NCBI RefSeq assembly: GCF_010747415.1
Contig: NZ_JAAGNZ010000003.1
Span: 364,710-428,709 of the forward strand
Origin: Spirosoma agri
GTDB lineage: Bacteria; Bacteroidota; Bacteroidia; Cytophagales; Spirosomataceae
DNA length: 64,000 nt
Direction: 5' to 3'
Under the pieces are notes generated by a model. That model did not search any database and was not told the DNA's origin. It saw only the letters and a list, made by a program, of their open reading frames with translations. Shown here piece after piece: positions 17,681 through 27,400 of this stretch (its first letter is position 1; each line of letters opens with the position of its first letter). Made by a program: the position numbers and the translations under genes.

Positions 17681-20600
17681 CTAGACTCTCAGCCGAATGG
17701 GTGAATACCCATACTGCTCCTGAAACATTTTGGTAAAGTAAGATTGGGAACTGTAACCTACCTGTTGCGCCACCTGCGCCACATTGAGCTGCCCGGTTTG
17801 TAACAGTTCAACGGCCTTCTCCAGCCGCACCTTATGGATGAACCGGGAGGTGCTCATACCGGTTAGGGCGGTTATTTTTCGGTGAAGTTGGGTGCGGCTC
17901 ATACCGGCCTGCTCAACCAGCCAGTCAACATCCACCGATTCGTCAGTTAGATGCTTGAGGATTACCGTCCGCAACCGGGCCAAAAACTGTTCTTCCCTGT
18001 CAAGTTCCGGGTGGAATGACGTTCCAACTGGCCCTTTCTGTATGCCCCCGGTCAAGTGACGTTGCCATTGCAGACGGGTGCGCAGACAGTTACGAATTCG
18101 CAGACTCAACTCGACTAAGCTAAATGGCTTTTCAACATAGTCGTCGGCTCCGGCTCCAAATCCTTTAAGGCGGCTCTCGTAGGTGGATTTTGCCGTCAGC
18201 AACAGAACAGGAATGTGACTCGTCCGTTCATCCGACTTCAAGCGTTCCACCAGTTCATATCCGTCGAGTTCAGGCATCATTACGTCACTAACGATCAGGT
18301 CGGGTATCTCCTCCAGTGCCTGTTCCCAACCAAGAAGGCCATTTTCTGCTGTAATGAGCTGGTATTGATCCGAGAGGGCGTCGCTCATGTAGCGACGCAG
18401 TTCCTCATTATCTTCGACGATCAGCAGCCACGGCCGGGCGGTATCATTCGATGAAACGTTAGCTGGGGAGTCCTCTCGAACCGGCTTGGGTTGGGGTACT
18501 AATGTAACGGATTGACCCGTTGGCTCTTCTGTAGACCTGGGGGCGGCTGTACTCAGGCTAAGGGGTAAGTTAAGCGTGAACGTACTGCCCTTCTCCAGAG
18601 CACTCTCAATCGTGATGGTACCACCGAGCCATTCGGTTAATTCTTTAACCAGCGCCAAGCCAATTCCCGTGCCTGGGTATGCACGGGTTGAAGAGCTATC
18701 GACCTGGTGGAAGCGTTCAAAAATATGAGTCAAGTCATCAGCCGCGATACCAATGCCCGTGTCGGCAACGCGAAGCAAAAACAGATGGTCATCGCTGATA
18801 CGACCTTCTACCCGTACTTGTCCACCGGGGGGGGTAAATTTGACGGCGTTAGCCAATAAATTGTAGATAATTTTTTCCAGTTTATCCGCGTCGAACCGGT
18901 ACAGAAACTGGTTAGCGCTGATAGGGGACTCCCCTTTCCAGGTTAGGCTAAGCTGTTTCTGATCGGCCAATCCCTCAAACTGGACAACCACCTGCTCGAC
19001 CAACATGAGCGGATCACCCAGTTGCTCGTGCCGTTCCAGCTTTCCCGCATCTAGTCTGGCCATATCTAACGTTTCGTTGATTAGCCGCATCAACTGCTGG
19101 GTATTGCGCCGGGCGGCCTGCAGTAGTTTCTGGTCCGACGTGTTAAGAGGAGCTATACTCAATTGTTCAGTTGCATTCAGGATAATAGTTAGTGGGGTCC
19201 GTAGCTCGTGGGTAATATTGGTAAAGAAGCGGCTTTTCATTTCATCCAGATTCCGCAGCGTTGCGGCTTCAAACTCCCGGCGAGCCAGCTCCTGTCGGAG
19301 AATACGCCGTCGGTTCCAGCTTTGTAGCAGTACCGTTCCCAAGATTCCGGTCGCCACCAGGACAAAAGCCCAGAACCAGCCGGTTTTCCAGAACGGCGGG
19401 CGTACCACCAGCGTCAGGCTCGGTACCTCTCTGGACCAACCCCTTGGCAAAATGAATCGATTTAGCAGCAGCGTATAGGTACCGGCCGACAACTGATACG
19501 AAACCGTACCGGTCGCGTCCTCGGTTACGTTCCACTGCTGGTCGTAGCCTTCCAAACGAAACCGAAATGTCCGCGTCACATTGTCGATGTAGGGCGAAAG
19601 GCGCAGGGTAATCAAGTCCCCTTCCTCTACTATGAGCGTGGGGTGGCCGAGCGAATCGCGCTTCAGTTGATGACGTTCGGTATCCTTTTCCAGGCGGGTA
19701 CCGTTAACCGTAATATCGAGCAGGTTGAGGGCTGGCAGGGGGCGAACGTGCGCCAAATCGTAGGCCAGCAGGGTTTGCTCCGAACTTACCCACAATCGGT
19801 TGGTTCGGCTGGGTAGCAGGTAGTTGACACGCCCCGACAGGCCGCTGAATTCCAATTGCTCTAACCGCCCCGCCCGGGTATACCGATAATTGGCGGCCAT
19901 GGTCCTGAAATAGGTATTCCCCTGCGGATCTTCGTGAAAGTCCAGGGCAATCTGGGCCGGATAGTACTTATTGGGCAGCAGTTCCAACCGAGTTACTTGA
20001 CCCGTGGTCGGCTCAATAACATCCACCTCATCGCTTAGTGCGACCAATATGCGGCCATCCGGACGGGCGTGAATACCAATCGCAAACAGATCCTCCATAG
20101 AACCCGCAGCTGTGCCCGATTGCGTTCGATTTGGCGAGCCCAGTTCATCCCGGTAGCGTTTTAGCACGCGCGAGACGGGGTTGTAGGCATACACCGCTTT
20201 GTTGGTCGTGAACCAGATGGTTCCGGCGGGGTCCTGGGTAATCCAGCGGGCGGCTTCATCGGGTTGATCAAATACTTTCTCGACAGCGTACGTACGGGGA
20301 TTGAAGCGAATCAACCCGCGTCGGCGCAGGGCTATCCACACCGTAGCTTGGGCATCGGCAAAAACGTAATTGCTACGCCACTGTGACAAATACTCCCGCA
20401 CCAGCCTAGAGGAGTCCGGTACTCGAATGATCCGGTCTAATTTAGGATCGATGTATGACAGGGCGCTACCCCGGCCCAGTTTGCACCAGATACGTCCATC
20501 GGGCGAAGACACCAGGTGAAAATAGTCGTCGCCGTGGCCCAGAACGGGATCATGATAAACCCGAAATTGTTGTCCGTCGAATCGGACAACTCCTTCATTC

Positions 20601-20779
20601 GTTGCAAACCATAGCCTGCCCTGAGCATCTTCAACTGCCCCCGTAACGTTGAAATTGGTACCTGCCGGTGGTCTGAATCGGTGAACGAACCGGGGTATTA
20701 CCTGCTGCGCCCAGCTGGATGCCCCCATATTCATGCCAATCAAAATCCCAACGAATACAGGACGTAAGAATGATAACAT
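17681..20779 (-). CDS. Hybrid two-component system (HTCS) sensor/regulator, short propeller
   Basis: A 1032-residue one-protein signalling system: signal peptide to about residue 24; a shortened periplasmic beta-propeller (two-component-regulator propeller repeats such as EDAQGRLWFATNEGVVRFDG) to about 350; a Y_Y_Y domain; one transmembrane helix near 470-485; HisKA FFTNITHELRTPL (His about 524); ATPase NLLANAVKFT and GTGIGLALVKEL; receiver domain from about 783 with Asp near 830 (VSDVMMPELDG); and an AraC helix-turn-helix ending VAQQVGYSSQSYFTKMFQEQ. The full-length HTCS at 57460 is ~350 residues longer, all in the propeller. It diverges from the serine hydrolase/Cry-like genes at 20958, across a gap carrying a 20-bp-period repeat. 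Confidence 0.94.
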   Translation of the reverse strand: MLSFLRPVFVGILIGMNMGASSWAQQVIPRFVHRFRPPAGTNFNVTGAVEDAQGRLWFATNEGVVRFDGQQFRVYHDPVLGHGDDYFHLVSSPDGRIWCKLGRGSALSYIDPKLDRIIRVPDSSRLVREYLSQWRSNYVFADAQATVWIALRRRGLIRFNPRTYAVEKVFDQPDEAARWITQDPAGTIWFTTNKAVYAYNPVSRVLKRYRDELGSPNRTQSGTAAGSMEDLFAIGIHARPDGRILVALSDEVDVIEPTTGQVTRLELLPNKYYPAQIALDFHEDPQGNTYFRTMAANYRYTRAGRLEQLEFSGLSGRVNYLLPSRTNRLWVSSEQTLLAYDLAHVRPLPALNLLDITVNGTRLEKDTERHQLKRDSLGHPTLIVEEGDLITLRLSPYIDNVTRTFRFRLEGYDQQWNVTEDATGTVSYQLSAGTYTLLLNRFILPRGWSREVPSLTLVVRPPFWKTGWFWAFVLVATGILGTVLLQSWNRRRILRQELARREFEAATLRNLDEMKSRFFTNITHELRTPLTIILNATEQLSIAPLNTSDQKLLQAARRNTQQLMRLINETLDMARLDAGKLERHEQLGDPLMLVEQVVVQFEGLADQKQLSLTWKGESPISANQFLYRFDADKLEKIIYNLLANAVKFTPPGGQVRVEGRISDDHLFLLRVADTGIGIAADDLTHIFERFHQVDSSSTRAYPGTGIGLALVKELTEWLGGTITIESALEKGSTFTLNLPLSLSTAAPRSTEEPTGQSVTLVPQPKPVREDSPANVSSNDTARPWLLIVEDNEELRRYMSDALSDQYQLITAENGLLGWEQALEEIPDLIVSDVMMPELDGYELVERLKSDERTSHIPVLLLTAKSTYESRLKGFGAGADDYVEKPFSLVELSLRIRNCLRTRLQWQRHLTGGIQKGPVGTSFHPELDREEQFLARLRTVILKHLTDESVDVDWLVEQAGMSRTQLHRKITALTGMSTSRFIHKVRLEKAVELLQTGQLNVAQVAQQVGYSSQSYFTKMFQEQYGYSPIRLRV

Positions 20780-20827
20780 AATGAGAGAAAAGCGTGCCTC
20801 GAAGATAAAAAAGAGCTATCAATCAGC

Positions 20828-20857
20828 AAAATGGAACATACGTACAAAAAATGGAAC
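20828..20857. promoter_or_regulatory. Paired direct repeat AAAATGGAAC, 20-bp period
   Basis: AAAATGGAAC stands at 20828-20837 and 20848-20857, exactly two helical turns apart, between the divergent HTCS and serine hydrolase genes. AraC-type output domains bind such repeated sites. A related pair (TGGTTCGATA) lies before the second hydrolase, and a tandem repeat with the core GGAACGA lies before the second HTCS. Confidence 0.5.
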
Positions 20858-20957
20858 GATTGTGATAGACCTGGACCCGGCTGTTAGCACTTCTTTGTGT
20901 CTTCAAAATAACTCCTAGAAATAGCCTGTTCACTAACCGTTTATCTAATCGATTGTT

Positions 20958-22244
20958 ATGTTCTCCTTTTCATTTTCATCCGTGTTTTCAACGGCTCGTC
21001 GTACTTCATTAGTAGGGCGTCGGATCACCCAGTTTGGCCTGATTTGTCTGTGTATTCTAGCGGTATCCTGTACCGATCATCAGGTACCCGATTTAAGTTC
21101 AGAACGACGTGTTCAGCTGGCTGTCGATAGCGTACGGCGCGTACTGGAAGATAGTCTGGGGCAGCCAGTCCCCTCGATGAATGTGCTGATCCAGACCCCT
21201 AGCCAAACCTATTTCGCTTCGGCGGTCGCCCCGGGTCGGCAGCCCCTTACCCCGGATACCTACTTCCGGTTTGCCAGCAATAGTAAAAACTTTACCGCCA
21301 CCGCCATTTTGACGATGTACCAGGATGGCTGGCTTGACTACAAAGCGAAAATCACCGATCTGATTCCGGGTGCCAACCTGCCCTACGTGCCCACTACCCC
21401 GGACTGGAATATTCCCTACAAAAGTCAGATCACCATCGAGCAACTGCTTCAGCATAGCGCCGGGGTCTACGATACCGATAATGATACCATACCCGGCCTT
21501 CGCGGGGAGACCTATACGAACTATGTCCAAACCCGGGATTCGACCCATCAGTTTACCACCGAAGGGCTGATCAAGCCTTTGATCGATCACCAGTTAAAAT
21601 ACTTCGTTCCGGGTAATGGACAGCACTACAGTAATACTGGCTACGCCATACTCAGTCGCATCATAGAGCGGGTATATTCGGCCAAGAGCGGTCGGACCAG
21701 AACGTACGCTGATTACCTCTACGATCACATAACCGGACCCAACAGCCGGGTACCCATTCCGGTTTCGTTTCCCTACCAAGCCAGCGACCAGCTGTTGCCC
21801 CAGCCCAGCGTAGCCAGCCTGATCCGGAACTCAACCAAGTGGGGTGTGGGCTTCGGTCCGGTCAACATGAGTGCCCACGTGGCCGAAGGCAATGGCTATG
21901 GCACTATGGCGGCCCTGAACAAGTATATCCGCTCGCTGATGCGGGGTGAGAACGTACTCTCCAAACAAACCGTGCAGTTGATGCAAACCGACGTATCAGC
22001 GGCCAAACGAGAGTATGGCTTAGGCACTGAGCTATTCAACAACCTGGGCTACGGCCATAACGGGGCCATTGCGGGCTACTTGTCGGTGATGACCTATGAT
22101 CCGAACACCGACGTATCGGTGGTAGCGATGCTTCCGCTTTGGGACTTTGTCAGAGGTCAGGCATCCTTCAACACCTGTTTCTTTCACATGTATTATGCGG
22201 GCTATGCGGCCAAGAGGGCCCTGGGCTATCCAATTATACGATAG
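20958..22244 (+). CDS. Beta-lactamase-fold serine hydrolase lipoprotein (copy 1)
   Basis: A 428-residue lipoprotein of the class C beta-lactamase/DD-peptidase fold (PF00144). The lipobox LAVSC puts the lipid Cys at 38, followed by TDHQVPD. The three active-site elements are present: SNSK at 107-110 (S-x-x-K nucleophile), HYSNTGY (Tyr-x-Asn) and GHNGAIAGY in the place of the third motif. Family members cut D-amino peptides, esters or amides; the true substrate is unknown, and antibiotic resistance should not be inferred. The gene is divergent from an HTCS and is followed 226 bases later by a Cry-like toxin gene. A close paralogue at 30097 has the same downstream arrangement. Confidence 0.9.
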   Translation: MFSFSFSSVFSTARRTSLVGRRITQFGLICLCILAVSCTDHQVPDLSSERRVQLAVDSVRRVLEDSLGQPVPSMNVLIQTPSQTYFASAVAPGRQPLTPDTYFRFASNSKNFTATAILTMYQDGWLDYKAKITDLIPGANLPYVPTTPDWNIPYKSQITIEQLLQHSAGVYDTDNDTIPGLRGETYTNYVQTRDSTHQFTTEGLIKPLIDHQLKYFVPGNGQHYSNTGYAILSRIIERVYSAKSGRTRTYADYLYDHITGPNSRVPIPVSFPYQASDQLLPQPSVASLIRNSTKWGVGFGPVNMSAHVAEGNGYGTMAALNKYIRSLMRGENVLSKQTVQLMQTDVSAAKREYGLGTELFNNLGYGHNGAIAGYLSVMTYDPNTDVSVVAMLPLWDFVRGQASFNTCFFHMYYAGYAAKRALGYPIIR

Positions 22245-22470
22245 TGGGAATGCCTTGATTGCTAGCCTTGGCCGGCGACTACAGGTTCCGCTTGCTTCAT
22301 TCATTTTACCAAAGCGATATTAATGGGTAGCCTTCTTAATAGTGTCCTATCCATAAACTAGGGACTGGTGAGCAATTGTGCGAAGAGAACTCGGGGTGTC
22401 GCGCCACTGACGTATTTCGGGGACCACCTTTTATGACTAGACTTCCGTAAACTATTTACACCCAAATTAC

Positions 22471-24075
22471 ATGTTTTTACAAAATAACCGCCGAAAATTT
22501 CTGGAGCAAACGGCATTGGGTGCCGGTGGTATGCTCTTTTTCCCAGGGCTGCTGACCAGCTGCACCGATCACCGTATTCCTGATCCCGGTAATTCTGTTG
22601 TTCCGCCGGTAGGGGATATCGCGTCGGATGACGACATTGCTAAAACAACTGTCACAACCATACTTGGTGAGATACCTTACGTGGGTGCACTCCTAAGCGC
22701 GTTGGTTGATATCTTTTGGAACACCCAGACAGACCCGTGGGATGAGATAAAAGACCGGGTAGATCAAGTAGTAACTCAGAAGCTTAGTGATTTTGTCTAC
22801 CAGCAGATCAAGGATCAATTGGGCAGTTTGAGCGATGCTGTACCAGGAGGCATGATTGGCGCAATGACATTGTATCTAAATGAAGTCAAAGCCTATGTAG
22901 AGACCTCTAAGACAAATCCAAATGCAGATCCAACCAGCGTTAGAGAGCAGTGGGTAGCTACCCGGACTGTTTTTGTGACGGCCCTTCCTCTTTTTCAATC
23001 GAAAGGGTATGAGGTGTCACTGCTGGGGCTGTTTACGCAGTTTGCCAACATGCACCTATCGTTATTACGTGATGGGGTAATCAGTGGAAAAGCCTGGGGC
23101 AGGAGCGATGCCGACCAGCAGCAAGATATTCTCGACTTACAGAAAGCGATAAAAGGTTATGCTGACTACACTTACGATACACTTGAATTAGGTTATGCTA
23201 ATGCCATTGCTTATGCGTTAGACCACGGTAAAGATCCTTGTGATGCTGCGGCAGCCGGTGTTCTTTATGCGAGTACTATGACTCTACTCGCACAAGACTA
23301 CGCTGCAACCTGGTCCTATTTTGATGTGACCCTCTACCCTAACGGACCAAGGATACCGTTAAGACGTGAGATTTACTCGGGCCTGCAGGGCTATTGCAAG
23401 GGATTTGATCTCGTAAAAAAATATGGGTTTAACCCTACAGATTCGTTCTACGCTGGCTATAGTACTCCGCCCCAAAAGGTCCCTACTCAACTAACCATCT
23501 GGGGCGGGGAAGTTATTGAAGGGGTGCAGGTAACGTATCCGACAGGTGGTGGACTAAACGGTATTACACAAACGGTCCGGATGGGACTTGATAGTTTGAA
23601 TGGAGGGAGTACCCAGCCGCCACGTGGGGGTATGTTTAATCTATCACCTACCAACCCAATTGTCCTTATTCGACTCAGTTTTAACAAGTACCCACCCGAC
23701 TACAGCGCTGATATTCTTGGCGTATCGGCGATTCAGTTTGTGTATAAAGACGGGGCAACTAGCCCCTGGACCGGTACTCTGAACAATTCCAATATCGTTG
23801 AGGTAAAACCTCCGTACGGGCATTATATATCAAGTGTATACTTCGGTGCCTATCTCGTAGTGTTTGGCCTCCAATACATAAACCTAGAGGCCCCCAAAAG
23901 CACAGACGCCGTTCAGCTCATTTATAAAACAAGCCCCAAAGAACGGACGGCGGCTGACTTTGCCCGAGCTTTCCCGGAACTTGGTATTACACAGGCTCTG
24001 ATCACTGACGACTTGAAGAAAGCGCGTCAGGAATACTGGGCTACTATCAAAGCGCGAGCGAAAGCCCTCAACTAA
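22471..24075 (+). CDS. Cry-like (delta-endotoxin N domain) Tat-lipoprotein, copy 1
   Basis: A 534-residue protein. It starts NNRRKFLEQTALGAGG (Tat) and has a lipobox LLTSC (Cys 31), then TDHRIPDPG. Residues about 60-305 follow the seven-helix domain I of three-domain Cry toxins: PYVGALLSALVDIFW, DPWDEIKDRVDQVVTQK, GYEVSLLGLFTQFANMHLSL with GKAWG (Cry block 1, about 179-210), and YFDVTLYPNGPRIPLRREIY (block 2, about 283-302). Domain I inserts into membranes. Residues about 338-480 are a beta-rich region possibly like the Cry beta-prism domain II. Cry domain III is not apparent. This copy has diverged most: the usual arginine-rich entry to block 2 is replaced by VLYASTMTLLAQDY. Lipid anchoring is not known for Bacillus Cry proteins. 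Confidence 0.82.
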   Translation: MFLQNNRRKFLEQTALGAGGMLFFPGLLTSCTDHRIPDPGNSVVPPVGDIASDDDIAKTTVTTILGEIPYVGALLSALVDIFWNTQTDPWDEIKDRVDQVVTQKLSDFVYQQIKDQLGSLSDAVPGGMIGAMTLYLNEVKAYVETSKTNPNADPTSVREQWVATRTVFVTALPLFQSKGYEVSLLGLFTQFANMHLSLLRDGVISGKAWGRSDADQQQDILDLQKAIKGYADYTYDTLELGYANAIAYALDHGKDPCDAAAAGVLYASTMTLLAQDYAATWSYFDVTLYPNGPRIPLRREIYSGLQGYCKGFDLVKKYGFNPTDSFYAGYSTPPQKVPTQLTIWGGEVIEGVQVTYPTGGGLNGITQTVRMGLDSLNGGSTQPPRGGMFNLSPTNPIVLIRLSFNKYPPDYSADILGVSAIQFVYKDGATSPWTGTLNNSNIVEVKPPYGHYISSVYFGAYLVVFGLQYINLEAPKSTDAVQLIYKTSPKERTAADFARAFPELGITQALITDDLKKARQEYWATIKARAKALN

Positions 24076-24200
24076 CTAATCTGCTCTGAGCGAAGCGGCT
24101 GATTGCTGAAACTTGCTTGTGGCGTACAATACACCGCCTTATGCCGGCTGAGGCCGCCCACTTTCCTACCCAGGATATGGCAATCTGGTAACGTATAATC

Positions 24201-24360
24201 CAAGGTATAACAGCGGGGTCATGGCGGAGTATTATCTACAATGGCCCATAACCCGAATACCGACATACCAATGGTGACCATGTTGCTCCTGTAGGACTTT
24301 TCCAAGCAAGATGCCTTTCTCGTCCTTTGCTTTCGGTATATGTACCACTCTTTCGATTAA
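24201..24360 (+). pseudogene. Decayed third copy of the serine hydrolase (C-terminal end)
   Basis: Around 24244-24360 the translation reads NPNTDIPMVTMLLL, stop, DFSKQDAFLVLCFRYMY. This aligns with the C-terminal end of the two intact hydrolases (DPNTDVSVVAMLPLWDF and on to HMYYA). The Trp codon TGG has become TAG. Just upstream, GVMAEYYL matches GAIAGYL with a frame slip. It shows that a third hydrolase copy once lay between the first Cry-like gene and the repeat protein gene. Confidence 0.8.
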
Positions 24361-24410
24361 CTCTGTATCGTAGGCCTATCTGTTTTGGCCGTATTTATCC
24401 TTATACTACT

Positions 24411-27400
24411 ATGCCAACCTTTATTTTCCCGGCAAGTTTTAAGCAAATTTTCAGGTACGCGCTCGTTCTGTTTTTGACGAACAAAAATAGGACAAGCCAG
24501 CGCTGGACCTTCCTTCAATGGCTGCTGTGTTTATGGCTGTTAGGTCTTCAGCCTACCTTGGGGTGGAACGGGGCCAGTTATTCTGTCTACCCGTGCGATG
24601 AGGGTGGATTTGGCTCCCGCTCCTGGCCTACCCTATCCCGTATAGAACAGCCAGCCAGCAAAACTACTACGTTGATTACCAACGGTGCTAAGGGCAACCA
24701 GCGCCAGTATCGGGCGAACAGCACGAGCGGTCCCCGAACCGTTTTTTCTCAATCGGCCACCTTCACGCAGGAAGCACCGCCCAGTATCACTGTTCAGCCC
24801 TTAAGCAGAACCGTTTGCTCAGCCAATGGAATTCAGTTTAGCGTGCAGGCCGATGGAACGGACTTAAGGTATGCCTGGCAGTATTACGATTCTGTAGGGG
24901 GTATATGGGTCACTCTAGATCAGTTTAAAACCAATACGCTAACTATTTCCGATAATTTCACCCCTAATAATGAGCAATTCCAGGTGCAGTACCGGGCGGT
25001 TGTGTCGAACGGCTATGGCTCTGTCACTTCTCAGCCAGCCACCTTGACGAAGTTGCCAGCTGCGCTCATCACCCAACAGCCGGTCGACCAAATCGCCTGT
25101 TCGAGCAAAGGGCTCCAGTATACTGTACAAGTCAAGCAGGAAGAGGACTTGAGCTATTACTGGGAATTTAATGATGGAAGAGGATGGGCCTCGCTGCTTG
25201 CCGATACGAATGTGTATAAAGGCTATAACACTGGCGCCCTGACCATCAAGATAGATGAACCAACTAGTCGTCAATATCGGGTCAAAATTAACAATAGGTA
25301 TTGCACCATCTACTCCGACTCAGTCGCTTTCACGAAGCTGAGAGCAATAGTCATCACCCAACAACCGATCAGCCATACCATCTGCTCGGGTGATGGGAAG
25401 GGGCTTACATATAGTGTGCTGGCTGACGGAGATGACCTGGGCTACGACTGGGAATTCAAAGACCCTGGTATGATTCAATGGGAGTCATTCAGTAATTTTG
25501 TTGATACTTATCCGGATTATACCACCGCTACGCTGACCGCCAACGGAGTCGAGACCCCCGGCCGCCAGTACCGGGTGAAGATCATCAACGACTGTGGTAC
25601 GGTCTATTCCGAGTCGGCCACCTTCACCTTAACCACAACTCCCCCCGCCATTACCCAACAGCCAATCAGCCATACCGTCTGCTCGGGTAATGAGGATGGG
25701 CTTACCTACAGCGTGAAGGCCGCCGGAGATGACCTGACCTACGAGTGGGAATTTAAGGACCCTGCTACGATGGACTGGGCGTCGCTGGGTGGTCAGTATG
25801 CCCCCCTCTATCCGGGTTACGATACGCCCACGCTGACCACCAACGGCACCGAAGCCAACGGTCGTCAGTACCGCGTGAAAATCATGAATAGTTGTGGTAG
25901 TACGGTCTATTCTGAAGCGGCTACTCTCACAATTACACCCGCACCCACCATCACCCAACAACCCCAGAGCCGAACCGCCTGCTCGGGGAGCACCACTGGA
26001 CTTACCTACACAGTAGTCGTCGAGAGCACTGGTCCAGTAACCTACGAGTGGGAATTTAAAGACCCTGCTACGACGGACTGGGCGTCGCTGGGTGGTCAGT
26101 ATGCCCCCCTCTATCCGGGTTACGACACGCCCACGCTGACGACAAACGGCACTGAAGCCAACGGTCGCCAGTACCGCGTGAAAATCAATAATGGGTGCGC
26201 TTACTCCAACCCCGCTATCCTCATACTTGCCCCCACACCCACCATCACCCAACAGCCCCAAAGTAGAATCGCCTGCTCTGGCAAGGGGCTCACATACAGT
26301 GTGCAGGCTGATGGACAGAACTTGACCTATGAATGGGAGTTCAACGATACCGGTAGTCGTGACTGGGCGTCGCTGGGTGGTCAGTATGCCCCCCTCTATC
26401 CGGGTTATGACACGCCTACGCTGACCACCAACGGCACCGAAGCCAACGGTCGTCAGTACCGTGTGAAGGTCATGGCCGGTACCTGCACCGTTTATTCCCA
26501 ACCCGCTACCTTCACTCAGAGCCAGTGCACCCCTACGCTGACAAACTTCTCGGCCTCTCCTACATCGGTGACACCAGGCCAGCCAATCGAGTTTACCGCT
26601 ACAGTAGGTGGCGTGACGGCTCCCTACAACTACACGCTTTCGAACGGAGCCGGAAGCGATCAGACTGGTACGGCCAGCGGTTCGAACTTCAGTCAGCGCC
26701 TGACCGCGCAGGGAAACGGTCCTCAGACCTACACGCTTACCATTGGTAACTCCCCCTATACGGTCACTGGTACGACAGTGGTTACGGTGGCATCCTTTGC
26801 CATCACCGATTTAAAAGCCTTTGCGAACCCTGTACAATCAGGTCAATCGGTCGAGTTTACCGCCACGTTTGAGGGATTGATCGACACCGACCTTTACAAA
26901 TATACGCTCACCAACGGGCAGGAGCCGGTACCCCTAACAGGTAATTTCTACGGTTCGTCTTTCCGAGAAAGCATAACCGCTAGGGGCGCTGGCGTTCAAG
27001 TTTTTACCCTTACCGTGGTTACCCGCGACAAGGGAACGGCAACAGCTGCCATATCGGTCACGGTTGTTGGGGATGATATTGGTCTGGAGCGCTTTGCTGT
27101 CCTGGGCGTGACGGCCGTAGATTGTGAGACCCTCAGCGAGACCAAACGCCAGTTGCGCTTCACGCCCCGGTACGCAGGCGCCAACGGCGAGCCTATTAGC
27201 TTCTCGGTGGTCAATGAGCTAAGTCCCACCACCCAGCCAGGCCCTTACACCCTGCGCTTGTACATTGACAACCCCACCATTACTCTGGTAGCGCAGCAGG
27301 GCAACGCCCAGGCCCGCTACTCTTACGATTGGCTGGCTCATTGCTCCACTTCGCCCGGCAGTTTCACCCTAACCGGGGCGCGAATAGTGGACTGCCAGTT

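Noticed and set aside
24327..24410. Longer N-terminus for the Ig-like surface protein
   Set aside because: These codons fall in the decayed hydrolase sequence and would place non-secretory residues before the signal peptide.
25629..26501. 290-codon open frame on the minus strand
   Set aside because: Antisense to the Ig-like repeat protein; its apparent repeats are only the mirror of the DNA repeats in the real gene.
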